From assembly GCA_022113835.1 (NCBI GenBank), contig JAILWY010000023.1, positions 1,116,001-1,180,000 on the forward strand: a DNA stretch of 64,000 nt, in the 5' to 3' direction. How positions within the stretch are numbered: the first letter of the stretch is position 1; each line of letters opens with the position of its first letter. Shown piece after piece: positions 47,281 to 57,500 of this stretch. The notes beneath the pieces are model-generated. The model was not told the origin of the DNA. It saw nothing but the letters and a program-made list of their open reading frames with translations, and ran no database searches. Origin of the DNA: Atopsyche davidsoni. Its lineage: Eukaryota > Arthropoda > Insecta > Trichoptera > Hydrobiosidae. The position numbers were made by a program, and so were the translations under genes.

Positions 47281-47921
47281 TATAATTGCACTTCCTGGAT
47301 GTGATGCTTACCAATATAAATTTTATTGTATGCACTCTGCAACTAAGAAATTCAATATTTTTGACAGAGAGTACTTGGTGGAATTCCATTTTAATATTTT
47401 TGAATAAAATACTTGAGTGATTTTCCACATTTTTGTTTTTATTAGTGACCGGTTTCGCCAACCTTTCACGTTGGCATTATCAAACAGAGATATTTGATAA
47501 TGCCAACGTGAAAGGTTGGCGAAACCGGTCACTAATAAAAACAAAAATGTGGAAAATCACTCAAGTATTTTATTCAAAAATATCACTCTGCAACTATTAA
47601 ATTAAGGTTTTATTTTATATTGTCAACCATTATAACCTGCACACATTATCTAATTGCATTGAACGTTGGCGTTTATGTCTAACTGATAAAGTTAAAAAAT
47701 TTTGCTATCTCCTGATACTTTATCAGTTAGACATAAACGCTAACGTTCATATCTCCTGATACTTTATCAGTTAGACATAAACGCCAACGTTCAATGCAAT
47801 TAGATAATGTGTGCAGGTTATAATGGTTGACAATATAAAATAAAACCTTAATTTAATAGTTGCAGAGTGCATACAATAAAATTTATATTGGTAAGCATCA
47901 CATCCAGGAAGTGCAATTATA
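47281..47921. repeat. Giant near-perfect palindrome with 161-bp arms
   Basis: The right arm is 47761-47921. The left arm is 47281-47332 plus 47584-47692 and is identical to the reverse complement of the right arm at all 161 positions by eye. The left arm is interrupted by a 238-bp insertion and a 13-bp duplication. The 68-bp spacer (47693-47760) contains a 44-bp segment (47706-47749) directly repeated at 47750-47793. Read as RNA, either strand would fold into a long perfect duplex. No coding sequence. Confidence 0.95.
47346..47583 (+). mobile_element. Penelope-like foldback insertion with 91-bp hairpin
   Basis: Inserted into the left arm of the palindrome and flanked by CACTCTGCAACTA (47333-47345 and 47584-47596). 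The insert has 48 bp of unique sequence and then perfect 91-bp inverted arms (47394-47484 and 47493-47583) around an 8-nt loop. The right arm in sense reads TGATAATGCCAACGTGAAAG, GTTGGCGAAACCGGTCAC and a TAATAAAAACAAAAATGTGG tail, resembling the hammerhead-bearing terminus of Penelope-like retroelements. The unique part matches the DNA next to the related tail at 53540-53670. Confidence 0.8.
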
Positions 47922-49734
47922 CTTTATAGAAGTACTTTGGTTCCTACCAAAGTACTTCTAAAAACATAACTCCTTCATATAATATCATTAATGAATTTTT
48001 ATGAATGAATGTTATTCTGAAAATTCTAAAACGTTTGGTTGGAATAACTTTATCTTTAGTTATTTTAATACATTTTCCAAAATTATTATTCTCTTAACTG
48101 CATATAAAAAAATATTTATTTTGGTTTTTGACTGCTGTATCTTTTTTCTCCTAACAATTACTGTAATATAAATTAATTTAAAATGAGGTCCCTGCTGATT
48201 TTAAAGATATGTATTGAGCATAAAATAATATATTCAATTTACAGTTAGCCGGTTGAATCAAACGCCTTCAGGCAATCAAGAACGTAGAATATTGAATTTA
48301 AATGTCTAAATGATAATGTTTTAAATTGCTGAACATTTCGAAGTGTGCATAATAATTTTAAACAATTGATTCCCTTTTTTTATATTCGCTGTTTCATACT
48401 TACTTCTTGTATTTGTGTAATATTTGATAAACAGTGGTGACATAATATGTCTAAAAATAACTAGTTTGTGGTTAATTCATTGCAGCATGTTTACATAACA
48501 TTATTATGCTTTTATTGTTATTCACATGCCATATAATTTATACTTAATATTTACTTACAATCTCCTTAAAAAATACTATATTTTTTTTCCTTGAAATTTG
48601 CCTAATCTGCCATGGAAATTTTTCTTTACAAGTTCAATAATTGTACCAATATTTTTGCAATTTTCTATAGCTTTTAATGATACAAACAACTCAGTTATTT
48701 CTATGACCACATTTATCCGCACCTTCTCATAATTGTCTCAATTACAGCAATTACGTGCTGAAAAATTATTTTTACCGCATGATGTATCTATTCTTTCATA
48801 AATATTTTTATAATTTATGAATAGTTTTGAAGAAAAGGTTGATATTAATATAGAAATTTTATAATCCGTCAGTTGGACACAGTTGGCTGGCCTCGTATTT
48901 CAAAATATTATAAATATGCAAACATTTATGGCCGAAGTGATTAAATTATAAATATTAAATATCTCAAAACGTCAGCAGTCATAACCGTCCACTATCATAA
49001 AATAAATATGTCATATGTACTTAATATCGGTGGGGTGCGGTCCACAGTAGCAATATATATATTTTTTTATAATGTGAATTATTCTGTATTAAATTGATAA
49101 CTTTTAGTAAAGAACAAAAAAACAATTTTAGCAACGTTTAAATTTTTTTTGTACTATTTAGTGCAAATTATTTTAAGCTCCTAGGTGATAATTACAACTT
49201 CTGCTTTAAACCATATTACAAAAACCTAACAACTCTTCAGTTTTCAGTCTTCAGCGTTGCAAATTTGTTTGCAACAAGTCGACTATATTGTAGCTTAATT
49301 AAGCTTGTTACTTTTTACAAAAAAAAACTACATATAATTGTTTTCAAATGTTTAATAATTAATACCAAAAGAATCTGTAATTAATTTAAGCATATTTAAC
49401 AAAATGATATTGCTTGGATAAATTAAATTAATAAAAACATTCAATTGATGACCAATTGACTGACGGCACATAATATTTTGCAATATATGTGACGTGCTTA
49501 ACACTCTTTTTATGTAAATTATTATGAACTTGGGTAAACGCATTTATTTTTTTATTTTTTTTCAAACTCAATTAAAATACAAATATAAGTGTATAATCTT
49601 ATTATTTTACTAAATAATTGTTGTTTTGAATAAATGCAAAGGTGTTTTTTTAATGTCAGTAATATCGGTATTATATTTCAATATAAAAATTTACGACATG
49701 TTTAATAATAATCCAGGCTTATGTGTTTGAGTGA

Positions 49735-49805
49735 CGGCTCAGTGCCTCGCGGCGCGGGCGGGGAAGCGCGCGATCATCACTCACGCCGCCGCGGCGGGGG
49801 AGAGG
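49735..49805. other. Short CpG island
   Basis: About 70 bp of GCG-rich sequence (CTCGCGGCGCGGGCGGGG, GCCGCCGCGGCGGGGG) in very AT-rich DNA. No ORF or splice support; regulatory island is possible. Confidence 0.4.
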
Positions 49806-49947
49806 CTTAGACTTTAACAACTCGCAGTATTGTACGTATTATATAGTACAACCAGGAAAGCGCTTACAGCCGAAAAATCGCTACGGAATCCCGTGCAGAC
49901 GCGTAGGCAAGTCAAACACATTTTTCGCAAGATTAATTTCTATTCAA

Positions 49948-50063
49948 TTGACAACTGAACGGTGATTAGGAAATAGCGGTATTTGATTGCAGGTGTGTGT
50001 TTTTTTTTGAATTTTAGTTTTGCGTGACGTTGTCGGTGGTGTCGCGGCGTGTGTAGGCAGTTT
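49948..50063. mobile_element. Family A MITE
   Basis: Left part GACAACTGAACGGTGATTAG lacks the outermost terminus. The right arm GTTGTCGGTGGTGTCGCGGC then GTGTGTAGGCAGTTT is well kept. Confidence 0.65.
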
Positions 50064-50402
50064 GTTGATAAAATCGTGTGTACCGTTTTCAATTCAAAAA
50101 TAGCCCCAAAATAAAAGAAATCAAAAGCCGCGCAGTCGTGACAATTAAGCCGGAGGTTAATTACTGTGTTTTGGTCGGCACACGTAAACTGAGTCAATTA
50201 CGGTAATAACCTCAGCCGGTGGGCAGGGGCGATTTGCGTTTACCGCTTAATGACGGGGGGTCGTTCGTTTTCACTATTGATTCGGAATTACACGTGCGTA
50301 TTGTTATCCACGAGAGAAACCCTGAGCAGTCAAGTGTGGATCCACCGCCATCTTGGGCGAGTAAGAACCCTTGAGGCTCGCCACATTTATCGGTGTGCTA
50401 TC

Positions 50403-50525
50403 ATCTTCATCGAGTGCCTCTCCTCAGGTGAGGTTGGCGACCATTACACTGAGCTCAAGCTGAGCCAGTGTTCAGTGGATCCCCAAGTCATTGGAAGGAA
50501 AAGTCTGCGTATTGCTGCTATTGTC
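50403..50525 (-). mobile_element. Repeat family B fragment
   Basis: Reverse orientation tail (ATCGAGTGCCTCTCCTCAGG, GAGGTTGGCGACCATTACAC) and GGAAGGAAAAGTCTGCGTAT. Truncated where AT-rich DNA begins. Confidence 0.7.
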
Positions 50526-50589
50526 CTTATACTAAATATAAATTACCTATTTTATATGAAATAATATTATATTCAAAGACTTGCTAGAG

Positions 50590-51301
50590 CATAAGTTCCC
50601 AAACTTTTTGTCGAGATTTCCTGTTTTTCGTAAACCCCCTCTGCCTTGCTATTATTGAATTTTTACATTTGACCGGATTTTTTTGTCTGTTATATCAGAA
50701 ATCCGTTATATCGAGATTTTATTGTATACCTTTGTAAATAAAAACACACAAAATGCAAATATTGTAACATTCACAAAAAAAAATCAATACTTTTAATGGG
50801 AGGGATGGGTCTGATGCTTTGATAGGAAATTTTCAATATTTGGCTTCAAATAAGTTAGATTTAACTTTAAATCTCCTCGCCCAGTGATTTCCAATCTATT
50901 TTTTTTTTTGTAAGAAGAATGACAACCGCATTTAAACCCCTTTCCACGAGAAATGAAGATGGTTAAGCTATCAAAAACCTTCTTGCGATAGTCCATAATG
51001 CAGGATAAATAGCAGGTATGTCTCTCTGAAGCCAAAATTGCTGATATCCCTTTCTAAACTGCACCTTCAGTTCTTCGTTAATGCTTATTCCAATCAGTTC
51101 TTCTTATAGTATGACTTCCGATTCTTCAATGTAACCGTATGGATTGATAGTCCACGGTGATGACCTGCTTAAATGGGATCCACTCTTGAAGATCCCCATT
51201 TATAGTTCGTGGACCCCCAATTTAATTTTTCGCTGTCATCGACCTCTTCCAGGGCGGAATCGACCCCTGGGCTTCGATATTGACCACTTTGGGAACCAAT
51301 G
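50590..51301 (-). mobile_element. hAT element with exact 8-bp target-site duplication
   Basis: 712 bp, CATAAGTTCCCAAAC left and TTTGGGAACCAATG right, flanked on both sides by TGCTAGAG (50582-50589 and 51302-51309). It retains the 3' part of a transposase on the minus strand. The GGAATCGACCCCTGG block near the right end is also seen near the left end of 23412-23789. Confidence 0.92.
50793..51070 (-). pseudogene. hAT transposase C-terminal fragment
   Basis: The minus strand reads KKNRLEITGRGDLKLNLT followed by LKPNIENFLSKHQTHPSH, the pattern of the hAT C-terminal dimerisation region found in ZBED5/FAM200-like hAT proteins. The upstream frame is broken: a GYQQFWLQRDIP-like part lies in another frame near 51030. 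The hydrophobic core before KKNRL is replaced by a scrambled stretch (FISRGKGFKCGCHSS). Only about 80 of the usual 500-600 residues remain, so this is a dead fragment inside a terminal-repeat-flanked deletion derivative. It could equally be described as the 3' end of a non-autonomous element. Confidence 0.75.
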
Positions 51302-51344
51302 TGCTAGAGCAAGCAGATATTGATACTATAGACAGCTTGTAGCT

Positions 51345-51590
51345 GATTTCTTCGAGTGCCTCTCCTCAGACGAGAACTCCTAGTACGCCAGTACTCCTTC
51401 CAATGCCTCTTTTTCCTTTGATTTTTCCTTGGACAGTAAGCTGCAGTATACTTTATTATTTATTCATTATTTGGTACTTCTGAAAATATCATACCTTCTG
51501 CTTTTCTTTACCGTCGTCAGGAGTTCTCTTTCTTTGCGCATCATGTGCAAGACACCAACCCATGATACAATTGACCGGCGCCCATCTAGC
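51345..51590 (-). mobile_element. Mixed family B/D LINE-like debris
   Basis: TTCGAGTGCCTCTCCTCAGA is a family B tail. GTACTCCTTCCAATGCCTCTT and TTTTCCTTGGACAGTAAGCTG belong to family D, followed by GTCAGGAGTTCTCTTTCTTTG. Two fragments appear fused. Confidence 0.55.
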
Positions 51591-52495
51591 AATATATTCA
51601 TTTACAAATCATAATTAATGGACGTTAATTGGTTTATGGGAAACGTAACTGAAGTCGTCTTAATCACTTGTTAAATCTGCTGACAGAGCCGATCCCGTCG
51701 GGCTCATGACCTGCGCCTGTGAAGTCATCGCATTATAAATAGCACTTGCTCCAGTGCTGGAGCAAGCTCCGAGTATTTCGAGTAAACCGATACAATCCAG
51801 GTCTTGTATACGTGGTTCAAATTTTTTTGTTCAAACAGACTGGTATTTAGATTTTTTTTCAAATGTGCAAATACGGGGCGCTCTTAACCATTGCTTGTTG
51901 CTTACAGGGACAAACAAACAAACAAAAAAAAACTTAAATATGATTGAAACATTGCAAAAAGTAAATTTAATATATATAAAATCTATTTAGACTGTGTACT
52001 CGTTTTTTTTTGTAATATATACACGCAAACGATTATTTTTATACAAAGTACAAAAATATAATCTAATTATTTTTTTAATGCTTTTTTTTTTTCATATATA
52101 TATATATATATAAAAATTCGTTGCTGCTTTCTGTTTACGTAACGTTATGTATGAGCCAATTCCAATTGCTTCAGGTTTTTTCGTTTTTTTTTGTTGTTAT
52201 TGATTTGTTGTCACACTTGACATATAGCCTGGATATGAATAATGTATGGCTGTTTGTTCAAATGATTTTTAACGGACTGTAGGCACAGCAAAACGAATTA
52301 TTATATCAGATGGCAATCATGAGCATGCAAGGAAAACTTTTTTTTTGTTGAACCGAATGTATTTTGGGCAGAAATCTCACAGCACGCAACATTTGACTTC
52401 GTACTTGGAAATTAACTGATCTTAAAAAGCGTTTCGAGGTTATGCTTAATATTTGATATTATTGACACAATTTTCATTTTTTTAGTGTTGTTCCA

Positions 52496-52527
52496 GTTTC
52501 GCCAACGTGCAAGGTTGGCATCTTCAG
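52496..52527 (-). ncRNA. Hammerhead-ribozyme-like core, Penelope-like tail
   Basis: Minus strand: CTGAAGA, one extra T, a perfect 6-bp stem GCCAAC/GTTGGC around a 7-nt loop, then GAAAC. CUGANGA and GAAA are the invariant hammerhead core boxes, and this short stem is typical of Penelope-like element ribozymes. The single unpaired T after the CUGANGA box and the weak outer stem make self-cleavage uncertain. Confidence 0.5.
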
Positions 52528-53261
52528 GCGAAGAAAAATTACGGAGGGTTTTTTCATCGAATAATTATGAGTAACTAAATGTTTTTGTCGTTTTTGTGTT
52601 GTTTTTCGGTACATCGTATATAAAAACAGAAGCATTACATTTTTTAGTTCGAAGACAACATAATAATAGAAAATTTACATACAACAGAATTTAAAAAAAA
52701 CAATATTTTTTTCATATTTCGACTGTGTATATTTTAACATAAAAAAAAAAATTAAATTATAAAAATAATTTGACCGTGGAATAGGTTTAGATGCGGCTTT
52801 TGAGACTACGTGTTTATATTATAATGTTGCAGCCAACAGGTTCATTCAACTGAAATATACGATCGCGAGTCTCGTGACTTGTCTAAATTAAAATACAAAC
52901 GACAGCTATTTAATATGAGGATAAAGTCTACAATGATAATGTCAGACGTTAAAACCATCAACTAGTGGTGGGAATGTTCGATCAGTCGGTCAACAGATCG
53001 ATTCACCCGAATAAACGAGTATTAAATTATATATTTGAAAACAAATTATAATACTTCATGAGGATGACGAAAAATAAAATACTAGCAGATATTTTAAAGA
53101 GAAAGTTATCTCCTTGCAAACACAGCATATTTACAAATAGTAGATAAAAAAAATCAAACAATACGGTTAGTGTTTTCGTGGGTCTGTAATTTGCCAGTAG
53201 CATCCTTTCATTTTAGGTGTTTTTTAATTTAATTTTTTATTTTTAATAAGTTAGTCTGAAA

Positions 53262-53320
53262 AAACGGACGCCACTGGCTAGTTACTGTTGTCGATTTTGT
53301 CTCAGCGGGTGTAGGCAGCT
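53262..53320. mobile_element. Family A MITE, right end
   Basis: GACGCCACTGGCTAGTTACT, then GTTGTCGATTTTGTCTCAGC and GGGTGTAGGCAGCT before TA. Left end not found. Confidence 0.6.
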
Positions 53321-53539
53321 TATCGAAACCAAAGCAACTTCTATTCTCGCAGCAATCTTCAAAAACAAAGAAACTGCCTCTCGTGCCAAACTAAACGCAG
53401 AAATATTACGTCCAGATAGTAGACTGCATGCAGTCAGTGCGAGCAGTCAAGCGCTGCACGCCCTTAATTTATTTTTTACAAATAAAATTTAATTTTTCTT
53501 TTTTTCGACTGTGTAACATGTTTTAAAACACCTTGTATC

Positions 53540-53670
53540 AATTTTACAATAAAAATACTTTTGTGATTTTTCCACATGTTTAGTTTTATCGGTGACCGGT
53601 TTCACCAAATGATATATTAAAATGGAGTTCCACCGGGTACTCCGTGTCAAAAGCATTGATCGTCTTCGAC
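53540..53670 (-). mobile_element. Penelope-like tail, direct-order copy
   Basis: The minus strand reads GACACGGAGTACCCGGTGGA, then ACTCCATTTTAATA, then GGTGAAACCGGTCACCGATA and an ACTAAACATGTGGAAAAATC tail. It holds the same two blocks as the insertion at 47346-47583 but without the inverted duplication, so it shows the ordinary element order. The CTGANGA box is lost. Confidence 0.65.
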
Positions 53671-53704
53671 CAGACTGAAACAGGTGTGAGGTGCAGTACA
53701 TCAT

Positions 53705-53774
53705 TTTGGGATTCACCTGTCAGGGCTGGGATCGATCTGGGCACCGATCAAAAGTCGACGTTTTGACCACAGAG

Positions 53775-53775
<1 letters not shown>
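53705..53775 (-). other. tRNA-like SINE fragment
   Basis: Minus strand: CTCTGTGGTCAAAACGTCG (A-box-like), GCCCAGATCGATCCCAGCCC (B-box-like), then CTGACAGGTGAATCCC, shared with 23970-23990. It sits beside a (TA)n tract and next to the Penelope-like tail. Confidence 0.45.

Positions 53776-53776
<1 letters not shown>

Positions 53777-53846
<70 letters not shown>
53777..53846. repeat. (TA)n microsatellite
   Basis: About 35 uninterrupted TA dinucleotides. ORFs reading Ile-Tyr repeats on both strands come from it. Confidence 0.97.
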
Positions 53847-53850
<4 letters not shown>

Positions 53851-55414
53851 TGTATATAGTATATCTGATGCAAGTTCTCAGTGATTTTCCTGAGTCATGG
53901 ATTGCTGTTATTGTCTGTGGCCGCACAGAATCGCTTGTTTGTCGGCTTTTTCCACTTGCGGTCTCCTATTTTTGGACTCCTCGTGCGAGCTTGTATTTCT
54001 CCCACTCGTAGAATAAATGCAGATATTAAATAAAGGCAGAAAGTACAGTTGCTATCGGACCTCCCTATATATATATTTTAAATTATATTCTTACTGCTTT
54101 ATGTCAAGGATATACCGAAACCTACTGCTATAATTATAGAAAAATGAAGTAATGATTGCTGGCGAGTTTCGTATAAAGCAGCGATTTGTGTCTTGGTATT
54201 GAATAGCAACTTAATTTCAGCTAAGGTATATGGATTAAGGTGGGCGAAAATATCTTAGCATCTGATGAAGCAGACTCGAATCCCAACCTTGAAAATATAT
54301 TTAAGCAATAATGGGCAAACATATATTGTATCATTTCAATTTTCAGTTGAATACGGAAACTATATTCTGTGGTCCAATCCCCCGGTAGGTTATTTACGTG
54401 ACGAGCTATTTGACGCTGTACGTGTGCAATTCGACCCACCGTTATACCACATCGATCTTATTGATTTCCCTGCAAATATTCTATGCCTTCTGTGGACTCG
54501 CAAATGGGTCCGATGAATCACTTTATCCTTTTTACTTTTAAATTTTAAAAATTCCCCATTTCATTTCATGCACTGTCAAACCAGCAAGACTCAAAGAATC
54601 CAGTTAGGACATGTTAAAACTATGGTTATTTCACATAATAGCCTCTTATCAAAACTTCACCAGAGTATCGCTCACCTTCATTTTTAAAAAAAATATTATT
54701 TGTTTTTTTCAATCGGTCCATAATGACGTAGATTACTCTTCAAGGCAAAGTGCGTTTATGATATTTTATTTATAAAAAAAAGTTTTTTCAAAGGACGCTG
54801 TCGGTGTTGGGCAATTCGAGGAAGTCAGAGATGTGGAACTCATCATGGTTGAGCGCGGACCGGCCTGGTTCCCATTCCCGACATTGCTGCCAATTTTATG
54901 TAAAACAAAGCTTGTATCGCTGGTGAAAAAATAGCACAATTGTGAAATTCCGACTTCCGCTCGAAACAGTGCTACCGTTTCTAATAAAAAAAGTTTATTT
55001 TTGTATATTAAATCTTTCACTTGTGCTACGATTTTACTTGATATTTAAAACACAAATAACCACCTTTGGGTCATGAATGACACAAAGCAAAACTTTCAGA
55101 CTCCCATTCAGAAGCGTTCGCTAAAACTAATTTAAGTGAATCGTAACTTATGAGCGTCGCATTGCCATCATAACCCGTTATTTATACTTTTATAGAGGCT
55201 GTAAAATCGTATAGTAAAAAGCGTGCTTTGACGTCACCAACCGTACAGCACTAAGTGTAAACGTATCAATAAAAACCTGCGAGAGTAAAAAAGATTGCGG
55301 GTTACACGTAAGCCAATTGGCTTATCTGACGTGTTGATTATATTGTAGCAGTTTTGTAGTCAATTAGAAGTAAAATTATTTTACAGATCAGTTTGTAGTA
55401 GACGTTTCCTGATC

Positions 55415-55765
55415 TCGCTGGAGACGAAGCTTGGATACTATGCGAAGAATTGAGGCGGCAAAAATGTGACTGCATAACGTCTCAAATGAAAGTCTCGCAT
55501 AGAATACGCACAGAAAGGGAACTCTTGACGTTTGGTAAAGAAGCGAAAGGTCTCCTATTTTGGCCACATTTTTCATAACAATAAATATAACATCCTCCAT
55601 CTGATTGTCCGAGGAAAAATCGATGGAAAGAGGAAGTTTGCGTGGATGCGGAATTTGCGCCAGTAGCTGGAGATTGGAATGTGTGAGGCTGACCCAGGAT
55701 AGGGATATGTTCGATGAAATGGTCACCAACCTCCTATGAGGAGAGGCATCAGAAGAAGAAGAGTA
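55415..55765 (+). pseudogene. LINE reverse transcriptase C-terminus, family D
   Basis: The clearest family D copy. One plus-strand frame reads YFGHIFHNNKYNILHLIV, then RGKIDGKRKFAWMRNLRQ, the C-terminal end of a LINE endonuclease/reverse transcriptase. The end of the ORF (RDMFDEMVTNLL then a stop) lies in a shifted frame near 55700-55735. Upstream, MRRIEAAKM at about 55440 precedes an in-frame stop. The tail GAGGAGAGGCATCAGAAG is followed by GAAGAAGAG. Heavily decayed and 5'-truncated. Similar tail sequence is found in family B. Confidence 0.85.
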
Positions 55766-56925
55766 TCAAACCAGATGTTACTGAGATATAGTTCCAGGCA
55801 TTCTCGGCGTATACGGCCTCAACAATGACCGCAGACGATGCATTTCCCAGTCCATGGAGCAAAACCGGATGTGGGATACAGCGGAGCGGAAATCACGTGG
55901 GCGTGAATGAGTCATGCAGTTTGATTTATTGCATTCGCATTCGTTTTGTTCGGTGACTAATTGTGTATTTGGCGCAGTGTGCTCGTTTTCTTATCGATAC
56001 GTTACAGGTCACCGTTGACCTACTTATTATTTTGGATCCCCCTTAACCCGGCGAGCTTTTCTTGTAAATGTTTCCCCTCAGAAACGAAAAAATATATTTT
56101 CACCGTCCAAAACATTTTGATTTATTTTGAAAACATTGAAATATGTTTCCTTTGAAAAATTTTTAAAAGTACGGTACTAGTTTATCGTTTGTGGTCTTCT
56201 CACTGTTTCTTTGAAACGATCTAAATTAGTATTGGGAAGGATCTATAATACTTTTTAAAATGGCAGAGCTCTCCAAACATAATTACACATTATTCTGCTG
56301 TATGATATTACACGTGTCTAGTGTAATTATTCACTCAGATATATATAAAAAAACGTACATTATAAATACAGACTACATAAACATAATTAACTAGTTTTGT
56401 CACGTGATGAAAATTACTTTAATTATTTGAAAAGCACTTACGGTGGCGTGCGGTGACTTTCTAACATAGACACGAAGGCTGTTGAAATATAATACACGCT
56501 AAATTTAGATATTACACAATAAAGCGAATAATGTTACGAAAATTATACGGACTGTCACAAACATCGTGGTCATAAATCCGAAAATACATAAAATTTTAAA
56601 GGCCCTCAGTTGTCGTGATCTCTCGACTGTTTAGCTATTCGTGTATATTTACCTCTTTCAGTCCACCTTTACACCTGAAGCCGTGACTAACTTGGTATGT
56701 GATATTTTAGCCGTTGATAAAAATTGCCTAGTCTAAACTGCGTGTCAAAAAAAAAGATGTGCTTATCATCGAGTCCACAGATAACGATCGCCGCAGCTTC
56801 CCACGCCGGTGCATATTTACATTATGCATTGTTTGCCTTTCTTTTTTTTTTTTTTGTTACTAACCCTTTGTAAGACCAAGTACAAAATATATACATCTAC
56901 AATATTTAATTTTATTCGTATTTAA

Positions 56926-57012
56926 TTGGGAAGTACGTGGGGGGAGTAAACGCCTGAACTTTGTAAGGAAAGGATTATGGTACAGCACGAGTTATGCTCA
57001 GTGAAGAAGATG
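56926..57012 (+). mobile_element. Repeat family B fragment, internally deleted
   Basis: GGGAAGTACGTGGGGG, AAACGCCTGAACTTTGTAAG, then AAAGGATTATGGTACAGCAC and a CTCAGTGAAGAAGATG tail. Two internal parts are missing. Confidence 0.65.
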
Positions 57013-57119
57013 TTTTTTTTATTTTTAAATCCTGGTCTATACAGTGACAGTGCCTGTGTTCCCTGGAATAAATATTAAATCAACACAAAGGACACGATGT
57101 AATATCGCCTGTGGAAAAT

Positions 57120-57310
57120 GTCAATCGAAAATAGCCGCGCCCTCCGAGGGGGGCCGAGCACAATGGCCGCCGCACAAAACGGAGAAATAATGAGAAGTGC
57201 TTTTCCCCGCGGCTAATCGCCCGTCTCTTATCTATCTTTTTTAAAATCTATTTGCCTCGATTTCCGAGCGGAAGTTCCGGCGTATTGTTGCTGCCATTTT
57301 ACCATTGACG
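57120..57310. other. GC-rich island with YY1-like sites
   Basis: CAATGGCCGCCG (57161-57172) and GCTGCCATTTTACC (about 57290) carry GCCAT cores in a CpG-rich patch. No coding evidence. Confidence 0.3.
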
Positions 57311-57500
57311 TGCCTCCGAAAAACAACAAAGCGACCCGAGCAATAGAGTCACTAAATATATATATATAATCGCGCGAACTTCCTTTCTGCTCCTATTGTG
57401 GTAATCATTGACATTTGACGTTTTCTTTTCGGTGAATGAAATTATTCTTCGAGAACACTTATCGGGATTGTTATTTGTGTATTTTTTTTTGTTGTCTTGT

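Noticed and set aside
53691..54011. ORFs with long Ile-Tyr repeats on both strands
   Set aside because: Translations of the (TA)n microsatellite.
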